A DNA stretch of 64,000 bases from Membranipora membranacea (lineage: Eukaryota > Bryozoa > Gymnolaemata > Cheilostomatida > Membraniporidae): NCBI GenBank assembly GCA_914767715.1, contig OU612072.1:14694001-14758000 (forward strand), written 5' to 3'. The notes beneath the pieces were generated by a model, which did not search any database, was not told the origin of the DNA, and was given only the letters and a program-made list of their open reading frames with translations. How positions within the stretch are numbered: position 1 is the stretch's first letter; each line of letters starts with the position of its first letter. Positions 23,738 to 36,822 of this stretch are shown here, piece by piece. The position numbers were made by a program, and so were the translations under genes.

Positions 23738-25076
23738 TGATTTAATGGAATCATACCTGAAAGAGGCGTACTCCCGTGGGCGAACGGCAACTATCATTAA
23801 CAATAAAAATAACTTGTTGGCATTTAAGTTAATTTTCCTTGAAGTAGGAGTCAACTCTAACAATACTTGATAAATTATGCTTAAACAATTTAGGACAGAG
23901 CTGAAGAAAAAAGGCGAAAAGGATTGGCTATCAACTTTATGATGTTGACTCTAGCATATGAGGTTTATTTCCAAGTAAGGTAAATTCACTAGTAAGTTCA
24001 TTATGTCAATAGATCAAGACTTCATAAGTTTAGCAGTACCTAAGGTCTGACCATTGGGTACACTGACTTTACTTACTCCTAGAGTAGTAGTCTGCTGCAG
24101 CTGCCCAAATACTGAGTCTTGAAATAAAAAGCACAATTCTCAGATTGTTTCCCATGCACCTTTTGTGGTTTTGGTGATTTTAATACAAATAAGATCCCCC
24201 TTTTAGAGACAACACACTGCTTAAAAGAAGAGAAGGTTCAAAAACAGGGCGGATCAAATTTACCACCTTAATTTAAAGCGGATCGATAACTTGCCGAATT
24301 TGCCCATCACTTGTCAAAATTATAACTTTTAAAAGGACAAACATTGTATTTTTTTAAGTTGTATTGGATATGATCCTAAATTACCTTTAATTTGCAAGTG
24401 ATTCTCCGAAAATATACGGGAACATCAAATAATATATGATGATGTTTGCGTCTAAGAACATTTAAGATTTTACCAGATCATTATGGTATGATTAAATACA
24501 CTTATCAATTGGTTACAATGGTGTAAATGAATAAAAGTGTACTTACCCATCATTATGTAAGTAACAGCTGGTGAGTACTTGTAACCTGGGAAAGCAACAA
24601 AAATAAAACAGGTAAATACAAAATCTCACGGAATCTCAAAACAAAAAAGAGGGGGAGATTGGCTGCTCCCTAGTTAAACTTTGCTCGTGGGGGGATCATG
24701 GTTGTGACATTACATTCTCTTCCAAATTTGTTAGAACTTTGTTGATAAATGGAATTCCAGCAATCACAGGGCCGAGTTTGAGCACTTGCACTAGCTATCT
24801 TCACATAAGCACATCGTTAGTTCACCGCAAAGCTACGTGTTGTTCTATACTTGCATTAACTAGGCTCTCAAGGAAATTTTGAGTGCGGGTTTGAGCAACA
24901 TAATGTCAGTCTAAATGGCTTAGTTTTCAAATGGACACCAGAAGTAAAAAAATATAATACATAAACTAATATTCATATAAATTATTGTGTTTACATTTGT
25001 TCTATTTGCCTGGAAAGCCATTCAGCAAAAATATCATCTTCAAATAGGAGTAGGAGGTGGCTCAGTTAGCTGTAGC

Positions 25077-25306
25077 CCTATTTATGACAAAACAGAGGGT
25101 GGGCTGCCCCTAAAGAGGGACGCAAATTGCCCGGAGTCCTCGTACTGAGAGTGTGATACATCCTAGTAAACTAGAATGCATCCTAGAGGTGAGGCCATGG
25201 TGAACCTCCTAATCGTGAGTGTGCAACAAGCTGCCAGAAACTAAAACAGGCACTAAACAGCTATTGGCCATGACATTTTGATCTTACCCAATAGGCCGAG
25301 AAGCGA
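25077..25306 (-). mobile_element. U2 snRNA-headed SINE, first of a tandem pair
   Basis: The minus-strand head lies near 25275-25306 (GCTTCTCGGCCTATTGGG type) with the common body down to a GTTTTGTCATAAA-like tail. The related octamer GCTGTAGC recurs at 25309-25316, between the pair. Confidence 0.78.
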
Positions 25307-25318
25307 GCGCTGTAGCCC

Positions 25319-25541
25319 TGTTTATGACAAAACAGAGGGTGGGCTGCCCCTAAAGAGGGGCGCAAATTTCCCGGAGTCCTCGTACTGAGAGTGTGATACA
25401 TCCTAGTAAACTAGAATGCATCCTAGAGGTGAGGCCATGGTGGACCTCCTATTCGTGAGTGTGCAACAAGCTGCCAGAAACTGAAACAGGCACTAATCAG
25501 CCATTGGCCATGACACTTTGATCTTAGCCAATAGGCCGAGA
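25319..25541 (-). mobile_element. U2 snRNA-headed SINE, second of a tandem pair
   Basis: Same element and orientation as the preceding one, very similar in sequence, with the head at about 25510-25541. The two copies together are bounded by AGCTGTAGC. Confidence 0.78.
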
Positions 25542-25990
25542 AGCTGTAGCTTTAGCATGCTAATGCTGAAGGTTGCGGGTTCGAATCCCACTGAGATTCA
25601 TTGACTACTGGGTTTGGTTTGCCCCTAGGTGTGCTCCGACCTGCCTGCAAACAGAGAGCATCCTGGCGCACATATTGCAACCTTGCCACTTAGGCAACTT
25701 ATTTCGCCGCCCATGCTTCAAGATAAGGCATGTGATGAGACATCCGATTTTAATCGACCTTTCAATCAACCTTTTTATAATCAACGAATAAAACATCCTG
25801 CCAGGATGATATTTTCTGTCAATAAATAATAAATGTTTAATATAAAATAAAGTGTATTAAAAATATTGATAATATATTTTGAATAAAAGACTCACACATT
25901 TTTTTTGCTTGCAGTATGTACTCCGTGCTTCGATCTAAAGATCTATTTACTTAGTAACAGATATAATATATAATACAGTGCAAGGGTATA

Positions 25991-26137
25991 CTAGATCAAG
26001 TTTGCTCCATTTTTCCCCTGTTGGAATTGCCCCCCCCCCCTCTACAGACACGCCGAAGGAGCCTTTATCCTTCGGCATGACAGTAGAGGGGGGGGGGGCA
26101 ATTCAAACGGGAGAAAAATGGAGCAAACTTGATCTAG
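25991..26137. mobile_element. 147-bp foldback element with oligo-C/oligo-G arms
   Basis: Arms begin CTAGATCAAGTTTGCTCCAT and its inverse and contain runs of about 12 C and 12 G. The centre has a second hairpin (CCGAAGGAG...ATCCTTCGG). The matching spot in duplication copy A, near 15350, lacks it. Confidence 0.72.
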
Positions 26138-26469
26138 GATATACAGAGGGGACGCTTCAATGATTGTTATAGTGCCTGTGGTTTTAGGCATTCTGGGGGG
26201 AAATTGTCAATTTTGCTACCAGCCAGAATGGCAATTTATATAAATTTGAAAATCTTCCTACAAACATGCCTATCTATCTAATTCTCATTGATGCAAATTC
26301 CTTTAAACCAGCCACACTCAACTTATTTACAGATGATATTATCACAGAGTAAGGACATACAGCGGGGACACTTCAACAATAGTTACAATGCCTGCGGTCA
26401 TTGATCCACTGGGGGAAAATCAACTGTCTGGCCCACCTACCAATTTGTATTTTGAGTTGTCTCTCCTAA

Positions 26470-27905
26470 ATCGTCTCCACTTGATAACTTGGAGCCAATG
26501 AACCTCACTTGGCATTTGTAAGCCAGTGTGGCGAGTGGTGATTGTTGGATAACTTAACATGGATATTTCATGGACTCCGATAATGTTTTCCACCATTCTT
26601 TAACTACTACTACTATGTTTCTCAACATTCTATGAATACTGTAACCATATCAACTATATCAACTATACAAAAGACGTAAGTTTTTTATTTATAGAACGCT
26701 ATTTTTTGTATTGCACGACAACATGTTGTAAATCTTAAACTTAATCAAGCTTCGGAGGTTTCATGTCTTCACATCATATATATTATTGTAAATGCATGTT
26801 TGCACAATTTAGTAATGGTAACTGTATTATATACATTATTTTTTCAGCTGATGCTGGTTTATTCATTTATACTATACTATACCGGTGACAATTTAGAAAA
26901 TGGATTAATCTAATATTTTTAAGTAATTGATTGGCAATAATTTTGTGTAATAATGTTTCATTTACATTTTATATTACCATGCGTTATTTTTGCAGTCGCA
27001 CTATGGTTTTCTATGAAATGTTTGGCCAATGTTAAATGCATCGTGATTATGATACTGCTATCTGTGACACAAAAGTCATGACTGTAATTACTCTGTTTAT
27101 TTTCACAGAGCGCAAATACGAACAATAATATTATGAGCTCAAAAGGAATGTTCTGTTGCTAGTAGGTATATCCAGATATGAACATTTTATTGGTTTCTTT
27201 TATACAGCCTTTTATCAGCGTAAAAATTATTATCATCGTACAATTGACATCCAGCTTGACAACAAATAGCCCGAAATAAATATAAAAATTTATGGTATAT
27301 ACATTGTTGGGCTTTTTGTCTTTGAGATTCCACAATAATTAAACCTCAACACAGCGATGGAGTCTCATTAATATAACCTTCTCTGCAAGCAATTATATGC
27401 AACCTGTTTAATCGTTACATCATTAAAACTGTAACGTTGCTACATGCTCAAAAAATATCCTAGAAATAAAAATAAAATCTGAATACTGAGGTATTTCTCA
27501 TGTACAACAACATTACTGAAAATAATAATATAGGAAAAATTCTACAGTATATTTATCTAGGAATCCCCAAAAACCTACAGCCTTCTAACTGTATATATAA
27601 GAGCTGTACATTAATTTCTGCCCCTTCCCCCAATCTGGAATCAAAGGTTTAAGTTAGGTCCGCTGAAAACTAGTCATGTGACCCAAAGACTGAGGAACAA
27701 AGCTGAAGATATCAGGTATGGAGCCAAGGCTAAGCGAACGACAGAGTTGAGGACAGAGTGTGGTCAATAGCTTTGACTGTAGGTCATTGTCCAACCACTG
27801 CTGACTGTCCAATGTAGGTTTGAATGATGAGCCTAAAAATCTCTTCCAAGCTGATTCATATCTGCCTAATACTGAGCAACTGACTGATTCTACTGCTCTA
27901 ACTGT
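26470..27905. other. Intergenic stretch between the duplication and the FReD 3' end
   Basis: AT-rich, without open frames of note. It should hold the FReD 3' UTR at its right side; a minus-strand AATAAA occurs at 27186-27191, but this is far from the stop. Confidence 0.4.
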
Positions 27906-30900
27906 TCAGAGGTCAGAAGGTCGTATCATCATGCTGACAGATTTCAGACTGCGTAGATCTCTTTTCCAGGTGTACCAAAAGATGTTCTGCCAGTTGAATG
28001 TAGCTGGTCCGTCATATGTAGAGTAGACACCATTCAGGTTAGCACTACCACACCGGTCATACCAAAAACCTCCCTATAAAAAACAATAAATATGCATATT
28101 TATGTCACTGCTTTGTGCGAAATTGTACTACCCCTGAAAAAAAGAAGAAAACTTTTCAATCAATGTTTGTTAGATTATAATACAGAAAGAGACAGACCAA
28201 GCAATATGCCATAGAGACAGACACGACCAACTGAGAGAAAAATATTCATTTTTCTTTCTCACCATTCAAAATAATGCTATGAGTGGTCAATTGATTCATT
28301 GGAATGCCAGTCAAAAGTTGCATCTGTTACATCGGATAATAACTTTTTTTTAGGCAAATTACAGAAAAGATTTGTTGTGGAACAATAATGATGCCAACCC
28401 AACGCTTTCCAAAACTTTGTAGTTGTCTTTCCCTATCCTTGTGTCATTACTCTCTGCTCTAAACCTACTCACCCTGTGTAATCTAGCACAGCTGTATAAC
28501 TGAGAATCATCCTGATCCTTATCATAAGTAGAGAACTGCACACCCTGAGATTTCTTCAGACTATCTCCGACTACTCCCCCGAGGAATGCGTCGTAAGATA
28601 ATCTGTAACCATCTGATGCTGCTGATAAACTAAAATCAAAAAATTTCAATAAGATGATCAGATTGATTGGTTGTTTGATTGGATTGATTGATCTATTGTT
28701 TGAATGGTCTATAGATCGATTGATCACTTGATCAATTGACGAATTGATTGCCGCCAAACTGATAAGCCTTCCCAACAAAGGAGCGGGGAAAAACGATGTT
28801 TGAGAATCAGCTGGTCATGGTTAGGACTTAACATCTATGTTCCATTAAAGTCTCCACTGAACACTAGTGACATACCTGCAGAGACCCTGGTATAACTTGA
28901 CATTTGTGCTTACTGGAATAAGTAAGAGCCAGATTGTCTGCATTTGAAGTCGCTCACCCCTCAACCCGTCTGACTTTTTGTTCTTACAAATTAAAGGCTC
29001 GCTTTGAAAACAAAATATTTCGCTTACCTGAAATTAGAAAATTCAGCGAAGCCGACATCTCCATAAACATCTTCCATCTCTATTCTAAGCATATGCGACT
29101 TGGTGTTTGTGATCATATGTATCTTCTCGTTACCAAAGTAAAACTCTCCCATCAAATCACCAAATCCTGAAAAATAGAGGATTTTTTATGAACATGTGTA
29201 CTACGGAGAATTGACTATTTGTACCACAATGTAGTAAGTAGTAAGTCTTTTTTATGACCGCAATGGTTCAGACAGTGTACCTCCTAACACCAAATATCTG
29301 TTTTATTAACCAAGAAGTAAAAGAACTCTTTGGTAAAGCATATATTTTTACCGTCGGCATATTCCTGATAGTTTTTAAAGAAGGATTGCGTGCCGTCCTG
29401 TCTCTTCTGAATGACCAGCCAGGCAGTGTGCTCGCCCTTGAACTCACAGTATCCCTCTACTGTCTCCCCTGAATACTGCAGAGCGTGCACTCCTGTCTTA
29501 TAGTCGTGACTAGCCAAGTAATCACAATCTGAAGAAATGAGAAATAAAAGATTAATAAATAATAGGACTTTGGATAGTTTGTTCAGGGAGTTTGGGACCC
29601 AACTCCCTGGTTTGTTTTAGTTACATTTGAGAGTTATCCTCCCTATGTCATGAAAAACAACTTCTACAATTGCCTATTATTATGTTTGAGTCGCATTTAT
29701 ATCACTGTCATATGTGGTGGAAATTTTGATTTTTTTCTATGATGATGGGATGGTAAGAATGAAACAGGTGCGACCAAACAAAGCGGCATGAACAAAACAC
29801 AGCCGTCGATTCCCTAAACAGTCTCATCTTGTGCTATTTCAATTAAATACCTATATAATATGGTACCTTTAAAAACTAAAGTCATTTCAATGTGTTTTAT
29901 AGGATGCTTCAAAGGTATCGATATTACCTTTGATGGCAGCTTCAGTAGTGGTAGTAGGTGGGAGAGTTTGCATCTCAAATCCAGCCTCATATCCAAGATT
30001 AGATAAATTATTCATCAGATTCCTGATTATCTCGTGGACGTTCCTCTCCAAATCTTCAGCTAGTGTACTCATTCTGAAAGAAGCAAAACCATGAAATCCT
30101 TAAAATTAATAGGATAAATTCCGTAAATAAAGTACTTTATAGAGGTTTGGAAGGAATATGTGTGCTAAAATTATTTTTCTTTGCATATAGAAACTTGTTC
30201 TCTGAATTTCTAGCGCTGGACAAAATGACCAGTTACATCTGACTATCTGAGATACAGTAGCCATCCTTTCTTTCTATTTTATGGTCTTTACTACGTTTGA
30301 TGAGATAAATATCAATCAAGGTCATAACCAAAAAATGAAACTTATTACCATCGAGAAGTAAATTATAGGTAGACCTTGGTCTGGCTGGTTTTCGTATTGT
30401 CTAAATGTACCAAGCACCAATGTTCACTAACTAAGATAGGGGATTATATTCAAGAGATGGGGGATGAGTGAATGTAGCCAGTCAAAATTTTCACCATTTC
30501 AAGCCTGTGCAAATGGACAAACTTTTCTTCCTGTAAATACTTTAATCATCTATCATTATCATTTCAATTTTAGTAAAATGTTTTGGGAGTGATTTAATTG
30601 GCATCAATAATAGGTTGTCCGCTGTAAAATATAGAATGGTGTCTCTATTGCGTGTAAGTTGTTTCCGATGTTGACAACTTTAGCTATGCTAATTGCACGA
30701 CTGGGATTAATCTTTTTTAGGGCGTTACTCTCTTAACGAGGCAGTAAACTCTAAATCCTGTCTGCTTTGATGTGTTTCCGAACGGAATTAAACTGTGGAC
30801 TGGCAATCACTTAATTGGATTGGAATTGAGAAGAGAAAATATCTATAAGGTCACTATCCTAAATAAATTTCCGATCACTTCCGAAACCTGGACCCCTTGA

Positions 30901-33900
30901 GCTTCTTATCTAGTTCTATTGTCTGTACACGCCCCTAAAAACTAAGCTAGCGGCCTCCTACTTTGGTGTTGAATAACCCTCATGGGAAAAATATTATGAA
31001 TGAAAGATTTAAATTTAAAGCAATAAAACATTCAGAATAACCACCTAATTAGACTATAAAAAGTTATTGTAGACCCTACAAGCCAGTTTTATATTCTTTC
31101 ATTCTGATGAGGTTCGTTGCTAAAGTGCCAATGCATATCATAGTGCAATATTATTGTTTCAGCTGGTCAATTAGTACACCACTGGAATTTAAGATTTAAA
31201 TTTCAGCAACAGAAAAACTTAAAATAACAGCCTAATTAGACTTTAAAAAGTCATCGTAGACATTTCAAACTAGATTGGTTTCTCTTTCATCTTTTAACTT
31301 GCTGACTATAGCTTTTTGGATGAATTCAAAATCACCTCAGGAGAAGCACTATCGAATAGCCTCACGATTGAACTTGGCTGATAACGATCTACAGTCAGTG
31401 TAAAAGTGTAAAAAGGGAACCTGTTTCCTATTGTCACAAGGTGCTAAAATATGTTGACAACCCGACACCGCCACCTCATATTACAAACGGTCACTGGGAT
31501 ACCAATAAAAGATCGAGTACAGAGGATTGAAAAGAAGGCTTAAGAAGTTTTATAATGTCGGCTGCGTTACACAGTCGACTGATATTTTATTGTGATATTC
31601 TCGCCGTAGGGCTTTTTGCTGTCTGCTACGAGGGGTTCCAACAAGTTCAGATCAGTGAACTTTAATCTACTATAGATGATTGGTTTGATAAGCACAACCT
31701 CACACATGTTGGCAGCTTTCCAACACATTCATCGCATGTTCCAACAATCAATATTATTGAGTCAACGAGTATGTTGAGGGAGGCAACTCCAATTATATAT
31801 TATATTTTCTTGCAATGGTCAGTATCGGCATATTGATCAACATTATTTAATGATATTGATCGAAAGACCAATACTGACCATTGCAAGAATGTATTCCATA
31901 CTACATTTTGTTAACTATCTGACAGTGATCCTTGGTTTCAAAACCAAGCGATGGCTATCAGCCCATCTCAGAAGTTCAATTGAGACTTTTTCTCTCATGC
32001 TTTTAAATTTTTTTACTGATAACTCCATCTAACTGATCAAATACTAACCTATCATCCACATGGTCTAAAAGCTCCGCCTTAAGTGCCTCAGCCACAACCC
32101 GCACATCGTCATGGGTGGGTGATATTTCCAGCCTATTTTCCAATTCCAATATCTTTGACTCTAAGCCTGCGAGCCTCTGAGTCATCACTTCATACACCAC
32201 TGCTGCTGGTTCCAGTTCTGTAAAAGTAACAAGAAGACAATCAAAAGCTAGCTGCTAAATTAGAGCTTTCGATCGGACACAATATTTTGTAAATCGACTT
32301 ACTCATTGATAATTCGGATGACCACCACAACTAGTCTGCTTAGGAGGTGGGGAAGTGTGGTTTTTGAGTGACTGTTCAAATTTTCAAGCTGAGGTTTCAG
32401 GGGTTTTGGGATTCCTAGTTTAAGCCCTTAAACTAAGGGTTTCCCAATTATTTAATTCAAGTTCCACATAAGCTTCATTCATGAGATTTTGTCAGGCTAG
32501 GATGGCGGTGAATTGAAAGGCGCGTCAATATAAACGGAAGCTGACTTTTTTTACATGCCAGGTCATAAAGTTTCTTTAGTTCAGCTTTTATTGTCCTGAG
32601 CCAATCCAAAGAATGAATCATATCCCTCTGTATTATCCCCGGAGCGATCTGTCCTCGGTCACAAAATCAGGTCTATTAGTGGCCAAGTGATTTTATCAAT
32701 AACCCCCTTGTATTCATAAAAAATATTGTGGCGCAAACATAATTGATTTTTATCAACTTTGCACAATAAAAGACGATTTTGAGGTACAACAAAATTTTCC
32801 TCAATGGGTAGCCTATTGTCATAAACCCTGCATTCATAGCCTCTGAATGCTGATACTAGGTGGAATCACCGACTCTAGTCCTTCCCAAACCTATCCTCGC
32901 CAAGCCTAATCTTGACACTTCGTAGAGTAATGTTGCTGAGGTCTGTAGAAATAGCTGTTTCAGGAGCAACTTGGGTAAAGGGATGAGGTTTCAGGGGTTT
33001 CAAATTTCATTATATCAAGTGGATTTCAGTTTTTTGTGGATTTAAATATAAAGTTTACAGTGTCAGTTTGTACAATTTTACTGGGCATTTGCTCGCTGAT
33101 AAGTTGGACTGTTAAACCATTCCCTGGTGGCATGCTTTCACAACTCAGTCACAATCGAAAAAGCGAGCCCATGGAATTTGGTAACAATCGGCTCTTGATC
33201 GTCCAATCTTTAGATATTTTCGTGCCTCGCAACCTAGCCGCAAGCGAGAAAACTCTTAAGCGGCTTATTACATGTTACACTTTATTACTACAACTCCCAC
33301 GTAAGACCATCCAACAGGCCTAATGGACCCAAAAAATTTGATAGAATTCCAAATCAATGCAGGTAATGAGGTTTGAAACAAAGCTTCAATCAGGCAACGT
33401 TTGGTTACGAAACACAATTTCAATTTCAACATTCGTTCGAAACTAAAATTATAAGAATCTATTGAGGTTTGTGACACAAATACAGTAACATGCACAATAG
33501 ATGGGAGGTAATATTTTGGTTTGGTCATTTGCACTCAAAGAGTGCTAGAAAAGCTTCAAATACCAGACAAAATCAATGACTAACAAGCGTAAGACATTAA
33601 ATATTACTCCACAACATAGCTAAGAACAATACTGTGGTATGTGAGAATACCAGGCACCAAAACTTCAGTCATAACTCTCTTACAAACTGTCTAATGTTCT
33701 GTACCGAAACAGGTCTGAGACAATTTATGGTTGGAACGCCTCATATTGATCATGTTTGTAAATCACATGTAAATCATTGGGCAGAAAGTTAATTGGAACT
33801 GATGGAAAGAGCAAGAATTTATCGTGCTAGCTTGTTTTTTGGAATCCATGTCAATAACATGGCAACAAGTTAATATTAAACACACTGCTCAAAGATATTG

Positions 33901-36394
33901 CACCGAGTACCGCCGTCCTAGCAACGCTGGAAAAGGTCTGGGCAAGTGCGTATCTCAATTACAAATTACTGTTCAATTAAACTAAATACCTAATCGTTTA
34001 CCCGAGTTTTTACCGGGTCTAGCTGAGTTTCACCTGATTTTCAGTAAGTGAGGCAGTTAACAGTAAAAGTGAATGCAACATGATTTGCAGACAACAATAG
34101 GCTTAGCTCATTAGGGCTTGGCTTCAGACTTGCTTTTTTAATCATAACTTTAAACACATAATCCCCTGATCAGCAATCAAATCAATTACTTCTAATTAGG
34201 GCTAATGACTTAAGTAAATATTGAATGGAATTAAGTGTTCAGCTTTGACATTGTTGTTTTTGCTTGCATGCTTTTGTTGAAAATTTAGGCCTTACTATAA
34301 AATAAACTTTAATTCAGATTCGCTGTACTTTAGTAGGTTTCTAGATTATATCAAATTTCAAACAGCGACCTTGTGGGTAGGCATATTGCAATTACGAAAT
34401 TATTGAATGTAAACATCCGTTCTTTTTAAAAAACGCAGTTAATGAGCGCGCTTCTCATGTCAATCTAACGTAATCTTGCCTAATCGATCTTCAAACCTAC
34501 TAAACTACAGAGTGCACTGCCACAGGACATGTACCTAGTAATGTTTGGAGCAAACGCAGAAAAACAATGAGTATATAATTATGATTTTGAAAAAAGCCTG
34601 CAGTTTCTGTATTCATAACAAGTCCAGCAGAACATCAGATGAGAGAAAGACGTTTTTGAACAATTCCAACCGTAACAGCATGTTCTTAATTTTTCCAATG
34701 ATATATTATTATATTCATGTCTGGGAGCGGCTGTGGTGCAATGGATAGGGCCTGAGTCTTTTAATTGAGAAGTCCCATGTTCGATTCCCAGCGGATCAAG
34801 TTGGTGTCAGGGAAGCATCCGATCTCAAATGCTCATATGCCACATTAGTATATTCAGTTCGTAGACCCATACTGATGATACCGCAAACAAATAAACCGAA
34901 TAACATCTAAGTTTCTCACACTGTATCACAGGGTATCAAGACTATAAACGGGCGTGAGTTTTATCCTTGTCTGTTCAGGGAATTTTTTGAGAATTTGTCC
35001 AAAGCTCCCTGACCTGGTTTTTCCTGAAGGCCCACCTACATGCACAAAAATCTTAGCCAGGGGGCTAATTTTCCCCTCTGCACTTGCCAGCCCAAAAATA
35101 TTAGAGTCAGCTTTTGTTAATTGCCACACTCATACAATACATTGTGATCGCGATTAAGATTACTTTTTATCAAAACCATAACCATTAATTGCCTTCTTTC
35201 ATCTAATTAAACAGAGTTATGATTTCTTTTATTAATCAAGGGCAAATAGGTTCAACTTCGTAACACTTTACATAAGAAATTACTGTTAATAATGTTTTAC
35301 AAATGTTTGGAGAAAATACTTTCAATACATAACACTGTGGTATGGGGGCCTGCTAGGAGTCTGGCTGGCGTCTTGAGGGTTCAGGGTTTTGTGTGCGGGG
35401 TGCAGTGACCTTAACATGCTGATTAGGTCCATCCTTGGAAGTCCGGTGGATGATGAAAGAGCCAAACTTGAAACAACGCATGCATGGGTATATTTTGGCC
35501 TTGTAGACACGGATGTTGTAGCAATATTAAGTAAATGTATGATGAAAGGGAAGGAGATTTATCTCAAACCAGGGATGAGGCTGCAGGTTAAGAACTCATC
35601 CATTCCTGTGAAAACACTAGACCAAAGCTATGGTCACCATTTTACGACATTTTTGGATAATTAATATACTAAAATTGCCCAACTTAAATTAAGATTAAAT
35701 CTTAAAAAAAAACAAAACAAACAAACTAAGAGATTCTATTCAGCCTGGAATGGTCAAATTTTACCCAAGATCAATTTGCAAGACTTTGATAAAATTTTCA
35801 TCTCATCAAAAAGCATTACTCAAGGACACTTCAGCGCGCCAAAAATTAATAAGCAAATTTCAAATGAATTAGACTGACTCAAACCAAGGAGTTAGGGACA
35901 AACTTGAATAACCGATTCGCCCTTGGTCTCATATGTTGTAAAAAATACATAATATATCAAATCAAAAGCCATAGGACAAATGATCGAGCCTCGGAACTCA
36001 AACATGCTGCCAAGGATGGAAGAAAGGAACAAAATGGCACACTTCCATGGTTAGACGGAATTTATACCTATTGCCTTCTGTGCACCCCTAATTCTAGTTG
36101 GAGTTTTTGGCTGTCACACCAAACTCCTGGTGGCACCAATGCCAATGAATGGAGTTTGTTATTTAGTCGACAATATGAATAAGATCTGATTCACAGATCA
36201 GATATACACATACAACAATTTATACCATACAATGGCTAATTTTGAGATAACTTACCCTCATCTTGCGCCATGGCCTCCTGGAACTCTGGCATCTCACAGA
36301 GCTTTCTCATCGTGGCTACAGACACTTCATCGCATGAAACAAGGGAGATAAATCCTAATATTGTCAATGTCAGAAGTTTATCACATGTCCACAT
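27906..36394 (-). CDS. Secreted fibrinogen-related domain (FReD) protein with coiled-coil stalk, seven exons
   Basis: Minus-strand exons: 36256-36394, 32049-32217, 29928-30073, 29352-29528, 29028-29166, 28473-28629 and 27906-28073. Phases agree throughout and give 364 aa. A signal peptide (about 1-21, LLTLTILGFISLVSC) is followed by an acidic N-terminal segment. A leucine-rich coiled coil comes next (about 50-100, LAGLESKILELENRLEI), then a second helical segment ending in a short Thr run, TTTT. The C-terminal fibrinogen domain spans about 152-364. It has the four conserved cysteines (DCDY, GYCEF, SCARL, DRCG), the calcium-site-like DKDQDD, and the typical SANLNGVY and SLKSVSMMIRP blocks. Family members such as ficolins, tenascins, angiopoietins and FREPs bind sugars, acetyl groups or receptors outside the cell; which type this is cannot be told. 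The ATG has a good context (CAAAATG) and begins the signal peptide. Confidence 0.92.
30998..31295. repeat. Two direct copies of a sequence of about 100 bp
   Basis: 30998-31105 and 31188-31295 share GATTTAAATTT, CCTAATTAGACT, AAAAAGT and GTAGAC in the same order. The copies are diverged and their origin is unclear. Confidence 0.5.
31809..31887. repeat. Foldback repeat in FReD intron 2
   Basis: The arms CTTGCAATGGTCAGTAT and ATACTGACCATTGCAAG flank a second inverted pair around TTGATC. Confidence 0.7.
34725..34860 (+). mobile_element. Probable tRNA-derived SINE in FReD intron 1
   Basis: GGTGCAATGGATAGGGCC, an Arg-tRNA-like A box, is followed by GTTCGATTCCC at about 34779-34789. The tail is undefined. 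Confidence 0.48.
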
Positions 36395-36822
36395 TTTGCC
36401 AACCAGCTAGTGTGTAAGCTTTAGTCTCTATGGTTGTTGGAGTTCTCCGTTGTATGAGGTGGAATAAATTTTTCTGTCCTGCAGATGATGCGTTACGGAT
36501 CTCCGACAGCAGGGTAGGTTAACAGTTAGAATCTAAAACAAGAGATGATGAATTTATCATTATTATTACCCAGAAGGCCATAGTTGGAATTACCATTCCA
36601 AATATCGCTAATCTGAATTGAAAGCATCGCCATGTCTAATGAAGAAATGACGACGTCATACAACAAAAAAAATATAACAGATGAAGAATACAACGTGCTT
36701 TCAAGATACATCATAATCATATTATAATAGTTCAATAAGTTGTGCTGATGACAATTAAAATAATTAGATCTGTCACAACTCACCCTAAAACACGTCTCAG
36801 GAATGCAGTGTATCTGCAACAC

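Larger units (their letters stand above)
25045..25800 (+). mobile_element. tRNA-derived SINE, family T1, split by two U2-headed SINEs
   Basis: The head is at 25045-25076; the rest resumes at 25551 with a good B box (GGGTTCGAATCCC, 25577-25589). The insertion duplicated AGCTGTAGC (25068-25076 and 25542-25550). Confidence 0.72.
17893..25899 (-). pseudogene. Broken tandem paralogue of the six-cysteine GPI-protein gene
   Basis: Exons matching the upstream gene are at 25896-25899 (ATG plus one base), 24547-24585 (39 bp), 24077-24118 (42 bp) and 17893-17977 (85 bp). Each has the same length as its counterpart. The signal peptide frame is still readable, but the first mature cysteine of exon 2 is Tyr. 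At 24119-24120 the acceptor CAG has become CAA. Exon 4 has an in-frame TAA in place of the Lys codon after ...FIA in the intact gene. No counterpart of the final GPI-tail exon is visible below 17893, where a long CAA/TTG repeat begins nearby. These changes argue for a decayed copy. A 3.56-kb transposon, a TA-flanked MITE and other repeats have expanded its introns. Confidence 0.7.
17880..26470. repeat. Segmental duplication, copy B
   Basis: Partner of copy A at about 10500-16000. It is longer because of later insertions: the 20085-23640 element, MITEs at 18090 and 19189, U2-headed SINEs at 25077-25541 and a foldback element at 25991. These are absent at the matching places in copy A. The 5'-flank block starting near 26147 appears a second time, more diverged, at about 26357-26460. 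Confidence 0.72.

Noticed and set aside
35389-35664. 92-codon plus-strand frame in FReD intron 1
   Set aside because: No motif, and the overlapping minus frame is open too. It could be a gene fragment, but nothing supports it.
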